From: Oscillospiraceae bacterium
GTDB taxonomy: Bacteria; Bacillota; Clostridia; Saccharofermentanales; Saccharofermentanaceae
DNA: 64,000 nucleotides
Direction: 5' to 3'
NCBI GenBank assembly: GCA_900176545.1
Contig: FWXP01000003.1
Location: 248,001-312,000, forward strand
Position 1 is the stretch's first letter. Every line of letters begins with the position of its first letter. The notes under the pieces are model-generated. The model worked only from the letters and a program-made list of their open reading frames with translations, did no database searches and was not told the origin of the DNA. The position numbers and the translations under genes are program-made. Shown one piece after another: positions 35,673-44,702 of the stretch.

Positions 35673-37406
35673 ATGGGAACAGACCGCGATCTTAAAGCTC
35701 TTATTGCATCGGCTGCAGGGGAGACAGAGGCTGACCTTGTCCTTAAGAACGGTAAGGTATTGAACGTATTTTCCAAGGAGCTTGAAGAGGGCGACATTGC
35801 CATAAAGGACGGTATCATCGTCGGTATCGGCAGTTACAGCGGCAAGGAGGAGACAGACCTTGAAGGCAGGATCGTATGCCCCGGACTTATCGACGGACAT
35901 ATACATCTGGAAAGTTCCATGTTATCTCCTTCAGAGTTTTCCAAGGCAGTTATCCCTCACGGCACTACAGCGGTCATAACAGATCCCCATGAGATAGCCA
36001 ATGTGGCAGGGACTGACGGCATCTCCTATATGATAGAGAGCAGCAGGGGTCTTCCTCTCGATGTATTCTTTATGCTCCCCTCATGTGTTCCCGCTACGCC
36101 TCTTGATGAGTCGGGAGCCGAGCTCAATGCATTGACTCTCGAGCCGCTTTATATGCAGGAACGTGTATTGGGTCTTGCAGAGCTCATGAATTCCTACGGT
36201 ACAGTCGCAGGAGATGAAGATATAATCGCGAAGATCAAAGGAGCCGTATCCCACGGCAAGGCGATCGACGGACATGCTCCCGCGCTTACAGGCAATAAGC
36301 TCAATGCTTATGTGACGGCAGGGGTCGGATCCGATCACGAATGTTTCTCTTTCGAAGAAGCCAGGGAGAAGCTGATGCGCGGTCAGCATATCATGATAAG
36401 GCAGGGAACGGCAGCCAAGAATCTCGAAGCGCTGCTTCCGCTCTTTGACGATAAGTATTGTGACAGATGTCTTCTGGTAACTGACGACAAGCATCCGGGC
36501 GATCTTATATCCCAGGGGCATATCGACTACATAGTAAGAGAAGCGATAAAGGCAGGTAAGAGTCCTTATAATGCCGTGAAGATGGCAAGCTTTAATGCAG
36601 CTGAATACTTCGGTCTCAAGGACAGAGGTGCAGTAGCTCCCGGGTATAAGGCTGACCTTATCGTAGTATCTGACCTGAAGGATTTTGTCGTGGAGAAGGT
36701 ATATAAGAACGGCAGGCTCGTGGCAGAAGACGGCAGACTCACAGAAGAGATAGTAAAGCCTTCTATAGATCAGGATAGATACAGAAGGGTACGCCACAGC
36801 TTCAATATGCATGAAGTATCCCCGGAAGATTTTAAGATAAATTCCAAGGGCAGCAAGAAACGAGTCATAAAGGTAGTACCGGGGGAGATAATAACCGATG
36901 AAGTCATAGTGGATTCAGGAAGTCCCGATGCCGAGCCCGATAAGGATATCATCAAGCTCGCAGTAGTCGAGAGGCATAAGGGCACGGGGCATATCGGACT
37001 GGGATTTGTTACAGGTTACGGTATAAGGAAAGGTGCCATAGCATCAAGTGTCGCTCATGATTCACATAATCTTATCGTAGCAGGAACCAATGATGAGGAT
37101 ATGGCTCTGGCTGCTAATACCGTAAGGGAGAATGAAGGCGGACTGGCCGTTGTATGTGACGGCAAGGTGCTGTCTACACTTGCCCTTCCTCTTGCAGGCC
37201 TTATGTGTGAGGATGACGCCGCTTCAGTAGAGGCAAAGCTTGATGAGATGAAGGCGCAGGCCAGGTTCCTGGGAGTCAAGGAAGGCATAGATCCATTCAT
37301 GACACTGGCATTCACGGCACTGCCTGTTATCCCGAAGCTTCGCATAATAACAAAGGGCGTAGTGGATGTTAACACCCAGAGCTACGCCCCCGTATTATTC
37401 GATTGA
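35673..37406 (+). CDS. adeC: Adenine deaminase
   Basis: This enzyme turns adenine into hypoxanthine and ammonia. The 577-residue amidohydrolase has metal-site motifs DGHIHLESSMLSP, TDPHEIANVAGTDG, GHAPALTGNKLNAY and GVGSDHECFS, and the family-specific C-terminal domain with LGFVTGYGIRKGA and VAHDSHNLIVAGT. Ribosome site CGGAGGA precedes ATG 35673. It faces, tail to tail, a purine permease gene, a sensible uptake-and-deaminate pair. Confidence 0.95.
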   Translation: MGTDRDLKALIASAAGETEADLVLKNGKVLNVFSKELEEGDIAIKDGIIVGIGSYSGKEETDLEGRIVCPGLIDGHIHLESSMLSPSEFSKAVIPHGTTAVITDPHEIANVAGTDGISYMIESSRGLPLDVFFMLPSCVPATPLDESGAELNALTLEPLYMQERVLGLAELMNSYGTVAGDEDIIAKIKGAVSHGKAIDGHAPALTGNKLNAYVTAGVGSDHECFSFEEAREKLMRGQHIMIRQGTAAKNLEALLPLFDDKYCDRCLLVTDDKHPGDLISQGHIDYIVREAIKAGKSPYNAVKMASFNAAEYFGLKDRGAVAPGYKADLIVVSDLKDFVVEKVYKNGRLVAEDGRLTEEIVKPSIDQDRYRRVRHSFNMHEVSPEDFKINSKGSKKRVIKVVPGEIITDEVIVDSGSPDAEPDKDIIKLAVVERHKGTGHIGLGFVTGYGIRKGAIASSVAHDSHNLIVAGTNDEDMALAANTVRENEGGLAVVCDGKVLSTLALPLAGLMCEDDAASVEAKLDEMKAQARFLGVKEGIDPFMTLAFTALPVIPKLRIITKGVVDVNTQSYAPVLFD

Positions 37407-37414
37407 TATCCTGA

Positions 37415-38851
37415 TCAGACAGCCAGGAAGAACTTTATAAGGAAGATCGCCGAGAGGACATAAGTCAGAACGGAGACTTCCTTTGCTTTACCCGTAAATA
37501 CCTTGATGCAGGTATAGCTTATGAGAGCAAGTCCGATGCCGTGTCCGATAGAACCGGAGATAGGCATTGCCAGGAGCATGATGCCGACGGGAAGGAGCTG
37601 TGTCACATCCTCGAAGTCGATATCCTTCAGGTTGCCAAGCATCAGTATTCCTACATAGATAAGAGCTGATGATGTAGCTGCGGGAGGGATGATCGCCGCA
37701 AGGGGAGCTATGAACATGCAAAGAAGGAAGAGAACTGCAGATGTAAGAGCAGTAAGTCCTGTCCTTCCTCCGGCCTCTACGCCTGATGCGGACTCGACGA
37801 ATGTCGTTACAGTGGAAGTACCCGTAAGAGATCCCGTTACTGTTCCGATGGCATCCGATACGAGAGCTTCCTTCATCTTGGGCATCGAGCCGTTCTTGTC
37901 AAGCATATTGGCTCTTGATGCGGTACCTACGAGAGTACCTATAGTATCGAACATGTCGATGATGCAGAATGTGATGACAAGTGTTATTACCGTGAACCAG
38001 CCGATGTTTGCAAATCCTGTAAAGTCGAGCTTGAAGAGAGTAGTCGAAGCAAGATCCGCAACGGGAGGAACAAAGGAAGCTGTCTTAAGGCTCTCGAAAG
38101 GATTTGTTCCGAAGAAGATGCCTTCTCCTGCCCAGTAGAATACGGAAGCTACGAGCATGCCGTAGAGAACGGAACCCTTAACTTTCCTGTGGGAAAGGGC
38201 AACGATTACAAAAAGACCGATGAACATAGTAAGTACCGTAAGTACCATCATGCCGTAGCCTGTACCCATGTTATCCTTAGCGGAGGATGCCGTAAGGGAT
38301 CCGAAGAAGTCACGCATTGCAAAGAACTGATTGGATGATCCGTCATCGTTAAATACGAATACTCCGGCGTTGGAACCGAAGCCGATATTCATGAGCATAA
38401 GACCGATGGCAGGTCCTATACCAAGGCGCACACCTAAGGGGATAGCCTGAACGATCTTCTCTCTTACATTGAAGATGGAAAGAAGTATAAATACGATACC
38501 TTCTATAAAGATGATAACGAGGGCACTTCTGAAGGACTGAAGATAAGTCATGCCTGTCATCATGGCGATGTTTGCCGTAACAAGAGCAAAGAAGCTGTTA
38601 AGACCCATTCCCGGTGCCATTACGAAAGGCTTGTTGGCCAGGAATGCCATACAAAGGGAACCTATGGCAGAAGCTATACATGTAGCAAGGAATACGCCAT
38701 TCCAGAGATCCTGTCCTTCGGCTCCGAAGTTAGTAAGAAGATTGGGATTCAAAGCGATGATATATGCCATCGTCATGAATGTGGTAAGGCCCGCGATCAC
38801 TTCAGTGCGGACTGTAGTTCCATTCTGTTTTAATTGAAACAGCTTTTCCAT
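37415..38851 (-). CDS. AzgA-type NCS2 purine permease
   Basis: This 478-residue transporter of 12 or more helices opens with TVRTEVIAGLTTFMTMAYII, the AzgA/PbuG/PbuO signature, and holds GTSTVTTFVESASGVEAGGRTG, the substrate-site motif. Adenine or hypoxanthine/guanine is the expected cargo by proton symport. It ends 8 bp from adeC on the opposite strand. It starts at ATG 38851 after GGAGG. Confidence 0.92.
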   Translation of the reverse strand: MEKLFQLKQNGTTVRTEVIAGLTTFMTMAYIIALNPNLLTNFGAEGQDLWNGVFLATCIASAIGSLCMAFLANKPFVMAPGMGLNSFFALVTANIAMMTGMTYLQSFRSALVIIFIEGIVFILLSIFNVREKIVQAIPLGVRLGIGPAIGLMLMNIGFGSNAGVFVFNDDGSSNQFFAMRDFFGSLTASSAKDNMGTGYGMMVLTVLTMFIGLFVIVALSHRKVKGSVLYGMLVASVFYWAGEGIFFGTNPFESLKTASFVPPVADLASTTLFKLDFTGFANIGWFTVITLVITFCIIDMFDTIGTLVGTASRANMLDKNGSMPKMKEALVSDAIGTVTGSLTGTSTVTTFVESASGVEAGGRTGLTALTSAVLFLLCMFIAPLAAIIPPAATSSALIYVGILMLGNLKDIDFEDVTQLLPVGIMLLAMPISGSIGHGIGLALISYTCIKVFTGKAKEVSVLTYVLSAIFLIKFFLAV

Positions 38852-38957
38852 TCATACACCTCCGTTTTGTTCCAGTGGAAACTGATAACTAGATATTAAT
38901 CAAGTAAGATGCAGATTGCAATTCAAAAGACTTGATGAGTACAAGTGATAAGTTTTG

Positions 38958-38991
38958 TGGAATTGACGCAGTAGGTAAATGGTGTTAGTGT
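38958..38991 (+). promoter_or_regulatory. Promoter with a partial Rrf2-type operator
   Basis: GAATTGACGCAGTAGGT (about 38960-38976) keeps the -35 box and the AGTAGGT half of the operator seen at 21472, 26603 and 42400; the left half is degenerate. A weak -10 around 38986 would put the transcript start within a few bases of ATG 39002. Confidence 0.5.
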
Positions 38992-39001
38992 TTATGAACG
39001 T

Positions 39002-39499
39002 ATGAGAAGAGTTATAAGGACTGCAACGATCGATGATCTGAGTGATATAGCGGAAGTTGAAGCTTTGTGCTTTCCTGCTGCCGAAGCGGCTTCTTCTGAA
39101 GACTTTAAGAAGAGGCTTCTTGTCTATCCCGAGCATTTCGTGCTGCTTTATGAAGATGACAGACTCGTATCCTTCGTTGACGGCATGGTGACGGATGCGC
39201 CCGATCTTGAAGACATCATGTACGAGGATGCTTCTCTGCATGATCCTGAAGGAAAGTGGCAGATGATATTCGGTGTTAATACAATACCCTCCTGCAGGAA
39301 GAAGGGATATGCGGGGATGCTTATACATAAGCTCATTGATATGGCAAGAGAGCAAGGAAGAGAAGGACTGGTACTTACCTGTAAAGAGGAGCTTATCTCA
39401 TATTATTCGAAGTTCGGATTTGTAAACGAAGGCCTAAGCTCATCTTTCCACGGAGGCGTTATCTGGTATCAGATGAGACTTACCTTTGATAAGAAGTGA
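39002..39499 (+). CDS. GNAT acetyltransferase
   Basis: The 165-residue protein contains NTIPSCRKKGYAGMLIHKLID (acetyl-CoA loop) and LTCKEELISYYSKFGFVNEG, close to arylalkylamine-type GNAT enzymes. No ribosome site is visible, and the predicted -10 is almost on the start codon, so the mRNA may be near-leaderless; a short upstream ATG frame (38994, M-N-V) overlaps it. The operator half site upstream suggests sulfur or Fe-S control. Confidence 0.82.
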   Translation: MRRVIRTATIDDLSDIAEVEALCFPAAEAASSEDFKKRLLVYPEHFVLLYEDDRLVSFVDGMVTDAPDLEDIMYEDASLHDPEGKWQMIFGVNTIPSCRKKGYAGMLIHKLIDMAREQGREGLVLTCKEELISYYSKFGFVNEGLSSSFHGGVIWYQMRLTFDKK

Positions 39500-39538
39500 C
39501 AATAAGATAGAATAAACCTGAAGTGAGAGGAAGATTAT

Positions 39539-40123
39539 ATGATCACAAGAGACGAAGCGTTCACATTGCTTACGAGATATAACAAAGATCCCTTCCATAT
39601 CCGGCATGCGGTCACTGTGGAAGAAGTCATGAAGTGGTATGCCAATGAATTGGGATATAAAGATGAAGCGGAATACTGGGGTATCGTCGGACTTCTTCAC
39701 GATATAGATTTTGAACTCTATCCCGATGAACACTGCTTAAAGGCCCCCGAACTCCTTAAGGAAGGCGGAGTAAGCGACGATATCATCCATGCGGTATGCT
39801 CCCACGGATACGGTATTACCGTAGGTAACGGAACTACGATCGACGTAGAGCCGACAAGAGAGATGGAGAAGGTCTTATTTGCCGCGGACGAACTTACGGG
39901 ACTTATATGGGCTGCAGCTCTCATGAGACCGTCTCAGAGTACCAAGGACATGGAGCTTAAGTCCTTGAAGAAAAAGTATAAGAGCAAAGGATTTGCCGCA
40001 GGATGCTCAAGGGAAGTAATAGAGCGCGGTGCGGATCAGCTCGGCTGGGATCTTGATAAGCTCCTAACTTTGACGTTAAAGGCAATGGCTGAGACTGAAG
40101 ATGCCATTGTTTCCAAGCTTTGA
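39539..40123 (+). CDS. HD-domain hydrolase
   Basis: A 194-residue HD protein: FHIRHAVTVEEVMKWY gives the first His and GLLHDIDFELYPDEH the HD pair, with a later CSHGYGIT. It is the small single-domain hydrolase type common in Clostridia, substrate unknown (nucleotide or phosphate ester). It is 10 bp ahead of larE, so probably co-transcribed. Confidence 0.82.
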   Translation: MITRDEAFTLLTRYNKDPFHIRHAVTVEEVMKWYANELGYKDEAEYWGIVGLLHDIDFELYPDEHCLKAPELLKEGGVSDDIIHAVCSHGYGITVGNGTTIDVEPTREMEKVLFAADELTGLIWAAALMRPSQSTKDMELKSLKKKYKSKGFAAGCSREVIERGADQLGWDLDKLLTLTLKAMAETEDAIVSKL

Positions 40124-40133
40124 GGAGACGGAT

Positions 40134-40955
40134 ATGGATGAGCTGAATGCAAAACTAAAGGTATTACAGGATCATCTTAAGGAGTTGGGAAGCGTTGCAG
40201 TAGCTTTCTCTTCGGGAGTAGATTCCACATTCCTTCTTAAAGTGGCAAAAGATGTTCTGGGTGATAAAGCGATCGCCGTTACCGCAAGATCCTGTTCTTT
40301 TCCTCAAAGAGAACAGGATGAAGCCGAAGCTTTCTGTAAGAAGGAAGGCATCAGGCAGATCGTAGTAGAATCTGAAGAACTCGATATACCCGGTTTCAGG
40401 GATAATCCGAAGAACAGATGCTACCTTTGTAAGAAGGAACTCTTTGAGAAGATGCTTAAGATAACACGTGAGAATAACATCTCATATATTGTCGAGGGTT
40501 CCAATATGGACGATAACGGGGATTACCGTCCCGGGCTTCAGGCTGTAGCCGAGCTTGGCATCTTAAGTCCCCTTCGCTATGCCAAGCTTACTAAGGAAGA
40601 GATAAGGACTTTGTCTAAGAAGATGGGGCTTCCTACATGGGACAAGCCTTCCTTTGCCTGCCTTGCTTCAAGGTTCGTATACGGAGAGAGGATAGACGAG
40701 AAGAAGCTTAACATGGTGGAAAAAGCCGAGCAGCTCCTTCTCGACATGGGATTTTATCAGGTAAGGGTAAGGATCCACGGCGATATGGCAAGGATCGAAG
40801 TGCTTCCCGAAGAATTCCCCAAGATAATGGAAGAGAAGAACCGTGAGAAGATAGTTACGACGCTTAAGTCTCTTGGTTTTTCCTATGTTACAATGGACCT
40901 TACGGGCTACCGCACCGGCAGCATGAACGAGACACTTGTTATAAAAGAGAAGTAA
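40134..40955 (+). CDS. larE: LarE-like ATP-dependent sulfur transferase
   Basis: The 273-residue PP-loop protein has AFSSGVDSTFLLK, NRCYLCKKELF and the sulfur-donating Cys region KPSFACLASRF. LarE activates a carboxylate by adenylation and sacrifices its own Cys sulfur in nickel-pincer cofactor synthesis. LarA, LarB and LarC are not in the window, so this may serve another thiolation. ATG 40134 fits GAGGAG; the frame upstream overlaps the HD gene. Followed after 1 bp by tcdA. Confidence 0.87.
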   Translation: MDELNAKLKVLQDHLKELGSVAVAFSSGVDSTFLLKVAKDVLGDKAIAVTARSCSFPQREQDEAEAFCKKEGIRQIVVESEELDIPGFRDNPKNRCYLCKKELFEKMLKITRENNISYIVEGSNMDDNGDYRPGLQAVAELGILSPLRYAKLTKEEIRTLSKKMGLPTWDKPSFACLASRFVYGERIDEKKLNMVEKAEQLLLDMGFYQVRVRIHGDMARIEVLPEEFPKIMEEKNREKIVTTLKSLGFSYVTMDLTGYRTGSMNETLVIKEK

Positions 40956-40956
40956 T

Positions 40957-41721
40957 ATGCTTAATCAGTTTTCAAGAACGGAATTACTTATAGGTAAAGA
41001 AGGAATGGAGAAGCTCGCTTCTTCAAGAGTTGCCGTGTTCGGCGTCGGAGGTGTCGGCGGATATACCGTTGAGGCACTTGCCAGGAGCGGCGTAGGTGCC
41101 ATCGATATTATCGACGATGATAAGGTATGCCTTACTAATATCAACCGTCAGATAATCGCTACCCGCAAGAGCGTAGGTAAGTATAAGGTAGATGTGGCTA
41201 AGGAGAGGATACAGGATATCAATCCCGACTGTGTCGTCCGTACATATAAGACATTCTATATGCCGGATACCGCTTCAGAGTTCAACTTCAGCGAATATGA
41301 CTACATAGTGGATGCCATTGATACAGTAACCGGTAAGCTGGAACTGATCGTTCAGGCTAAGGCTTGTAATACTCCCATAATAAGCAGTATGGGCGCGGGT
41401 AATAAGATGGATCCTACGGGATTTGAAGTCACGGATATCTATAAGACATCCATCTGTCCTCTTGCCAAGGTCATGAGAAGAGAATGTAAGAAGAGAGGCA
41501 TTGAATCTCTTAAGGTCGTCTATTCCAAAGAGCCGCCTATTACACCTCTTGAAGATATGGCAATAAGCTGCAGGACTAACTGTATCTGCCCTCCGGGAGC
41601 CGAGAGGAAATGCACTCAGAGAAGAGCGATCCCGGGCTCTAACGCATTCGTTCCTTCGGTAGTCGGACTTATAATCGGAGGGGAAGTTATAAAGGATCTT
41701 GTAGGATACAAAAAGATCTGA
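40957..41721 (+). CDS. tcdA: tRNA threonylcarbamoyladenosine dehydratase
   Basis: This E1-like ATPase makes cyclic t6A at A37. The 254-residue protein has FGVGGVGGYTVEALARSG (nucleotide loop), DDDKVCLTNINRQ and the C-terminal CICPPGAERKCTQRR region. In many bacteria TcdA works with the CsdA/SufE sulfur pathway, and here it directly follows larE, so both genes belong to adenylating enzyme chemistry. Strong family match. Confidence 0.93.
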   Translation: MLNQFSRTELLIGKEGMEKLASSRVAVFGVGGVGGYTVEALARSGVGAIDIIDDDKVCLTNINRQIIATRKSVGKYKVDVAKERIQDINPDCVVRTYKTFYMPDTASEFNFSEYDYIVDAIDTVTGKLELIVQAKACNTPIISSMGAGNKMDPTGFEVTDIYKTSICPLAKVMRRECKKRGIESLKVVYSKEPPITPLEDMAISCRTNCICPPGAERKCTQRRAIPGSNAFVPSVVGLIIGGEVIKDLVGYKKI

Positions 41722-41833
41722 CAGGTAATATCAAAAGATAAGAAGATCAGTATCAAATAATGAGGATCGCAGTGTCATTGTCGGGGTTATCATTTGAAGT
41801 GTTAGTTTAAGTGATTTGTTGGAGGAAATAATA

Positions 41834-42358
41834 ATGAACGAGACATTAAATGTATTGAAGTCCAGAAGGAGCTGCAGAGCATTTAAGCCGGATATGGTCA
41901 AGGAAGAAGACTTGAAGGCGATCATCGAAGCAGGTACTTATGCCGCTACCGGTATGGGTAAGCAGAGCCCCATTATCATAGCAGTAACAGATAAGGCGCT
42001 TCGTGATGAGATATCTGAAGAGAACAGGAAGATCGGCGGATGGAATGAAGGATTCGATCCTTTCTACGGAGCTCCCGTTATCCTTATCGTTCTTGCTGAT
42101 AAGAATGTTCCCACATATGTATACGACGGATCTCTTGTAATGGGTAATCTCATGAATGCCGCAGAGAGTCTCGGAGTAGTAAATATCTGGATACACAGAG
42201 CCAAGGAAGAGTTCGAATCCGACTTCGGTAAGAATATCTTAAAGAAGCTCGGGATAGAAGGTGACTACGAAGGTATCGGTCACTGTGCACTCGGTTATGC
42301 TGCTAAGGACGCAAATGCGGCTGCACCTCGTAAGGATGATTACGTATACTATATCTGA
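41834..42358 (+). CDS. Nitroreductase-family flavoprotein
   Basis: A 174-residue FMN-binding protein with SRRSCRAFKPDMV at the start, AATGMGKQSP, and GHCALGYAAKDANAAAPRK at the end. Reduces nitro, quinone or flavin-type acceptors with NAD(P)H. ATG 41834 follows TTGGAGG. A terminator follows at 42364. Confidence 0.9.
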   Translation: MNETLNVLKSRRSCRAFKPDMVKEEDLKAIIEAGTYAATGMGKQSPIIIAVTDKALRDEISEENRKIGGWNEGFDPFYGAPVILIVLADKNVPTYVYDGSLVMGNLMNAAESLGVVNIWIHRAKEEFESDFGKNILKKLGIEGDYEGIGHCALGYAAKDANAAAPRKDDYVYYI

Positions 42359-42363
42359 TCTGT

Positions 42364-42388
42364 GAGCCTCGGTTCGCCGAGGCTTATT
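42364..42388 (+). terminator. Intrinsic terminator after nitroreductase gene
   Basis: GAGCCTCGG (42364-42372) pairs with CCGAGGCTT (42377-42385), then TTT. Confidence 0.8.
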
Positions 42389-42399
42389 TGTGCGCGAAA

Positions 42400-42432
42400 T
42401 GCCTTTGACATAGTAGGTAAATGATATAGAAT
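42400..42432 (+). promoter_or_regulatory. Promoter with Rrf2-type operator for the small Cys-rich genes
   Basis: TTGACA (42405-42410), 16-bp spacer and TAGAAT (42427-42432). The operator TGCCTTTGACATAGTAGGT (42400-42418) matches the sulfur promoters at 15 of 19 or more positions and its right half exactly. Confidence 0.78.
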
Positions 42433-42460
42433 GAGGGAAAAGAAAGAGAGGAGCATTTCC

Positions 42461-42682
42461 ATGAAGTCTATCCTAATCAAAGATACAACAAAGGAAGAAA
42501 GAGAAGAGATCATCAAGGCTTCGCTTGACTGCGGAGGCGGATGTGAGAACTGTTCCTCATGCTGGCTCGGAGGCGGTAGTCCCTGGGATATCTATCAGGA
42601 TTATATCGACGGCAAGAGGGAGATAAGTGAGATCAACCGAAGCTATATGGACGAATACCGCCAGGGAAGACAGATAAGATGA
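42461..42682 (+). CDS. Small Cys-rich protein 1 (73 aa)
   Basis: A 73-residue protein with a cysteine cluster CGGGCENCSSCW: spacing C-x3-C-x2-C-x2-C, as in Fe-S or zinc sites. The remainder is helical (TKEEREEIIKASLD before, PWDIYQDYIDGKREISEIN after). It is behind a promoter with the Rrf2-type operator, and its stop overlaps the start of a paralog (ATGA). ATG 42461 has AGGAGC; an earlier ATG at 42431 is in the -10 box and rejected. Family unknown to me. Confidence 0.75.
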   Translation: MKSILIKDTTKEEREEIIKASLDCGGGCENCSSCWLGGGSPWDIYQDYIDGKREISEINRSYMDEYRQGRQIR

Positions 42683-42870
42683 TCCCTGATATCTTAAGCT
42701 CTACCGAAGAAGAGAGAAGAGAATATATAAAGCGCAGATTTCGCTGTATATCCGACTGTGATATGTGCGGGCTCTGTACCGTATTCAGGGGCAAGGATCC
42801 GGAGCACGCTTACCACGATTATATAGTCGGGGTAAGAGACTTTATGGAAGTCTCTGCGGATTACAGATAA
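42679..42870 (+). CDS. Small Cys-rich protein 2 (63 aa)
   Basis: A paralog of the previous gene: TEEERREYIKRRF, then CISDCDMCGLC with the same C-x3-C-x2-C-x2-C spacing, then PEHAYHDYIVGVRDFMEVS. Coupled start overlapping the stop of the first gene. Four conserved cysteines in two tandem mini-proteins suggest a shared metal or cluster site, perhaps as a heterodimer; inference only. Confidence 0.73.
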   Translation: MIPDILSSTEEERREYIKRRFRCISDCDMCGLCTVFRGKDPEHAYHDYIVGVRDFMEVSADYR

Positions 42871-42945
42871 TCTTCATGCAACCTTTCTTTCTTATCTGCG
42901 TCTTTAGTGTTGTAAGACAAAACAATGCGAAAGGCGGAAATAAAC

Positions 42946-44022
42946 ATGGATAAGAATTTGGTTAAGAGGATAGGCTCGATGACGCTTCTCGGAGCAATGC
43001 TGTTAACAGGATGCTCTAAGGCAGCGTCTGACATAAACAGAGAAGATATCAGTGACTGGAGAGATACGGCTCGTCACGACGGAACAAGAGGGGATTCGGA
43101 TCTTGCCGATCATGTGAGCAGTATCAACTGGGACTTCTCTGATGCCGATAAAGGAGACGGATACTATACAAATGTATCCTTTATAGATGTGTCAGTGATC
43201 TTCGATGAAGAAGTGGACGACCTTTATTATGTTGTATCTCTTGAGGGAAAAGAACTCTGTCGCAGAGACGTAAGCTCAGCTACAGGATACGTGAACCCGT
43301 ACGACAGGGGACACGAAGTTCCATGTGAGAAAGCAGATATCCATATATACTTCGGAGATCTTTTCAGAGATGAAGGCGAGACTTCACAGGCTGCTCTCGA
43401 GCTCGTTAATGAATACGGAAGCGGCTGGTACCTTGCAACCCGTATGTGTCCCGGAGAATATGAGATAACTCTCTGTGATAACGATGATAAGACTGTATGG
43501 ACATTGAATCCTTATGTCGAGTATAACGAGGAAGGAACATATTTCTCCTTTACACAGGGTGCTACGAGTGTGATCGGAGAGATCGATGAGGACGACGATA
43601 CGTTCAGAGCATTCTCTGATGTAACCGGTCTTTATAACAACTTCAGCGCGACAGGTATCGAATGGAACGATAACAGAAGAGATGCATCCGCGAATATCGA
43701 GCTTAAGTTCACCACTGATATCGCACCTGAGGATCTCGTATACCAGCTCTACTATGCAGGTAAGAGCGATACGCCCTTCAGGGGAAGTGTGTTCGACGGA
43801 TACAGGGAGCCTGAATCCGTAAAGAACATTGACGGCACATATACATACACGATCAGCTATACCGCAACTGACTTCTATGGTACTTCGCTCTACGAGAAGT
43901 ACGGTCTTCCTGACGGATATATCTTTATTAGGCTCACATCTGCTGACGGCAGTATCCTCTATGCAGAGTCTATGCATGCATTCGGCGACGCGGAGCACGG
44001 CTACGATCAGATCATCGCCTGA
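42946..44022 (+). CDS. Large predicted lipoprotein
   Basis: A 358-residue lipoprotein: signal peptide with lipobox LTGC, then an acidic extracytoplasmic part with repeated beta-type segments (VSFIDVSVIFDEEVDDLYYV and ANIELKFTTDIAPEDLVYQL look like two related modules). No named family recognised. ATG 42946 follows AAAGGCGG. Its end overlaps a convergent methyltransferase gene by 11 bp. Confidence 0.65.
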   Translation: MDKNLVKRIGSMTLLGAMLLTGCSKAASDINREDISDWRDTARHDGTRGDSDLADHVSSINWDFSDADKGDGYYTNVSFIDVSVIFDEEVDDLYYVVSLEGKELCRRDVSSATGYVNPYDRGHEVPCEKADIHIYFGDLFRDEGETSQAALELVNEYGSGWYLATRMCPGEYEITLCDNDDKTVWTLNPYVEYNEEGTYFSFTQGATSVIGEIDEDDDTFRAFSDVTGLYNNFSATGIEWNDNRRDASANIELKFTTDIAPEDLVYQLYYAGKSDTPFRGSVFDGYREPESVKNIDGTYTYTISYTATDFYGTSLYEKYGLPDGYIFIRLTSADGSILYAESMHAFGDAEHGYDQIIA

Positions 44023-44611
44023 TGATCGCAACGCAGCAGGGCATACGGCCTTCGGCAACACGATATTGGACATTAGGGTATCCCATATCACTGAAGAACT
44101 TCCTGTAGGATTCCATGTCGAATCTCTGCCTGAAGTTGGCACCCAGCTTATTTAGAAAGCTGGCAGCCCCCTTAGACTGCTCAGAATACGTAAGATAAGT
44201 AGGTATGATGATCATTCCGCCAGGACGGATGATCCTCTCGAATTCCTTCATGGCTGACAGAGGATCGTCCAGAAGGTGGATGACGTTACCTGCTACGATC
44301 TTATCGAAGCTGTTGTCTTCGTACTTAAGGGAAGTGATATCAGCGAACTCTAATATTGTATTGGTTATGCCTGCGCGAGTCAGCTTCTTCTTGGCCTTGG
44401 CCAGCATATTAGGTGAGAAGTCCGTAGCTGTAAGGGACTTGCACTTAGGCGCGATGTGAAGGCTGAACATTCCTGTGCCGCATGCACATTCAAGTACTTC
44501 ATCGGCAGGGAAGATGAGATCTGCTACGATGCGCGGAACCTCCTTATTGACCTTGCCGTTATATGCATTCTCAAAAAGATCGTAAACAAAAGCGAATTTA
44601 TCCCAGAACAT
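44012..44611 (-). CDS. SAM-dependent methyltransferase
   Basis: A 199-residue class I methyltransferase with motif I VLECACGTGMFSLHIA, TATDFSPNMLAKAKKK and the motif II/III region FDKIVAGNVIHLLDDP. It resembles UbiE/arsenite or small-molecule enzymes; substrate unresolved. Start ATG 44611 has AAGGAGAC. Its promoter reads TTGACA-17-TATCAT on the minus strand (about 44684-44656) and lies beside the twin Fur-family boxes, so metal control is possible. Confidence 0.82.
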   Translation of the reverse strand: MFWDKFAFVYDLFENAYNGKVNKEVPRIVADLIFPADEVLECACGTGMFSLHIAPKCKSLTATDFSPNMLAKAKKKLTRAGITNTILEFADITSLKYEDNSFDKIVAGNVIHLLDDPLSAMKEFERIIRPGGMIIIPTYLTYSEQSKGAASFLNKLGANFRQRFDMESYRKFFSDMGYPNVQYRVAEGRMPCCVAIIRR

Positions 44612-44702
44612 GATTGTCTCCTTACATGAATGATTACTCATATGAATATCTGCTCATATGATAAGTCGCGACCGCCCGCTTGTCAATGCCGATGATTCAA
44701 AA

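Noticed and set aside
42431-42460. ATG 42431 as the start of small Cys protein 1
   Set aside because: It lies at the edge of the -10 box, so it would not be transcribed; ATG 42461 has AGGAGC.
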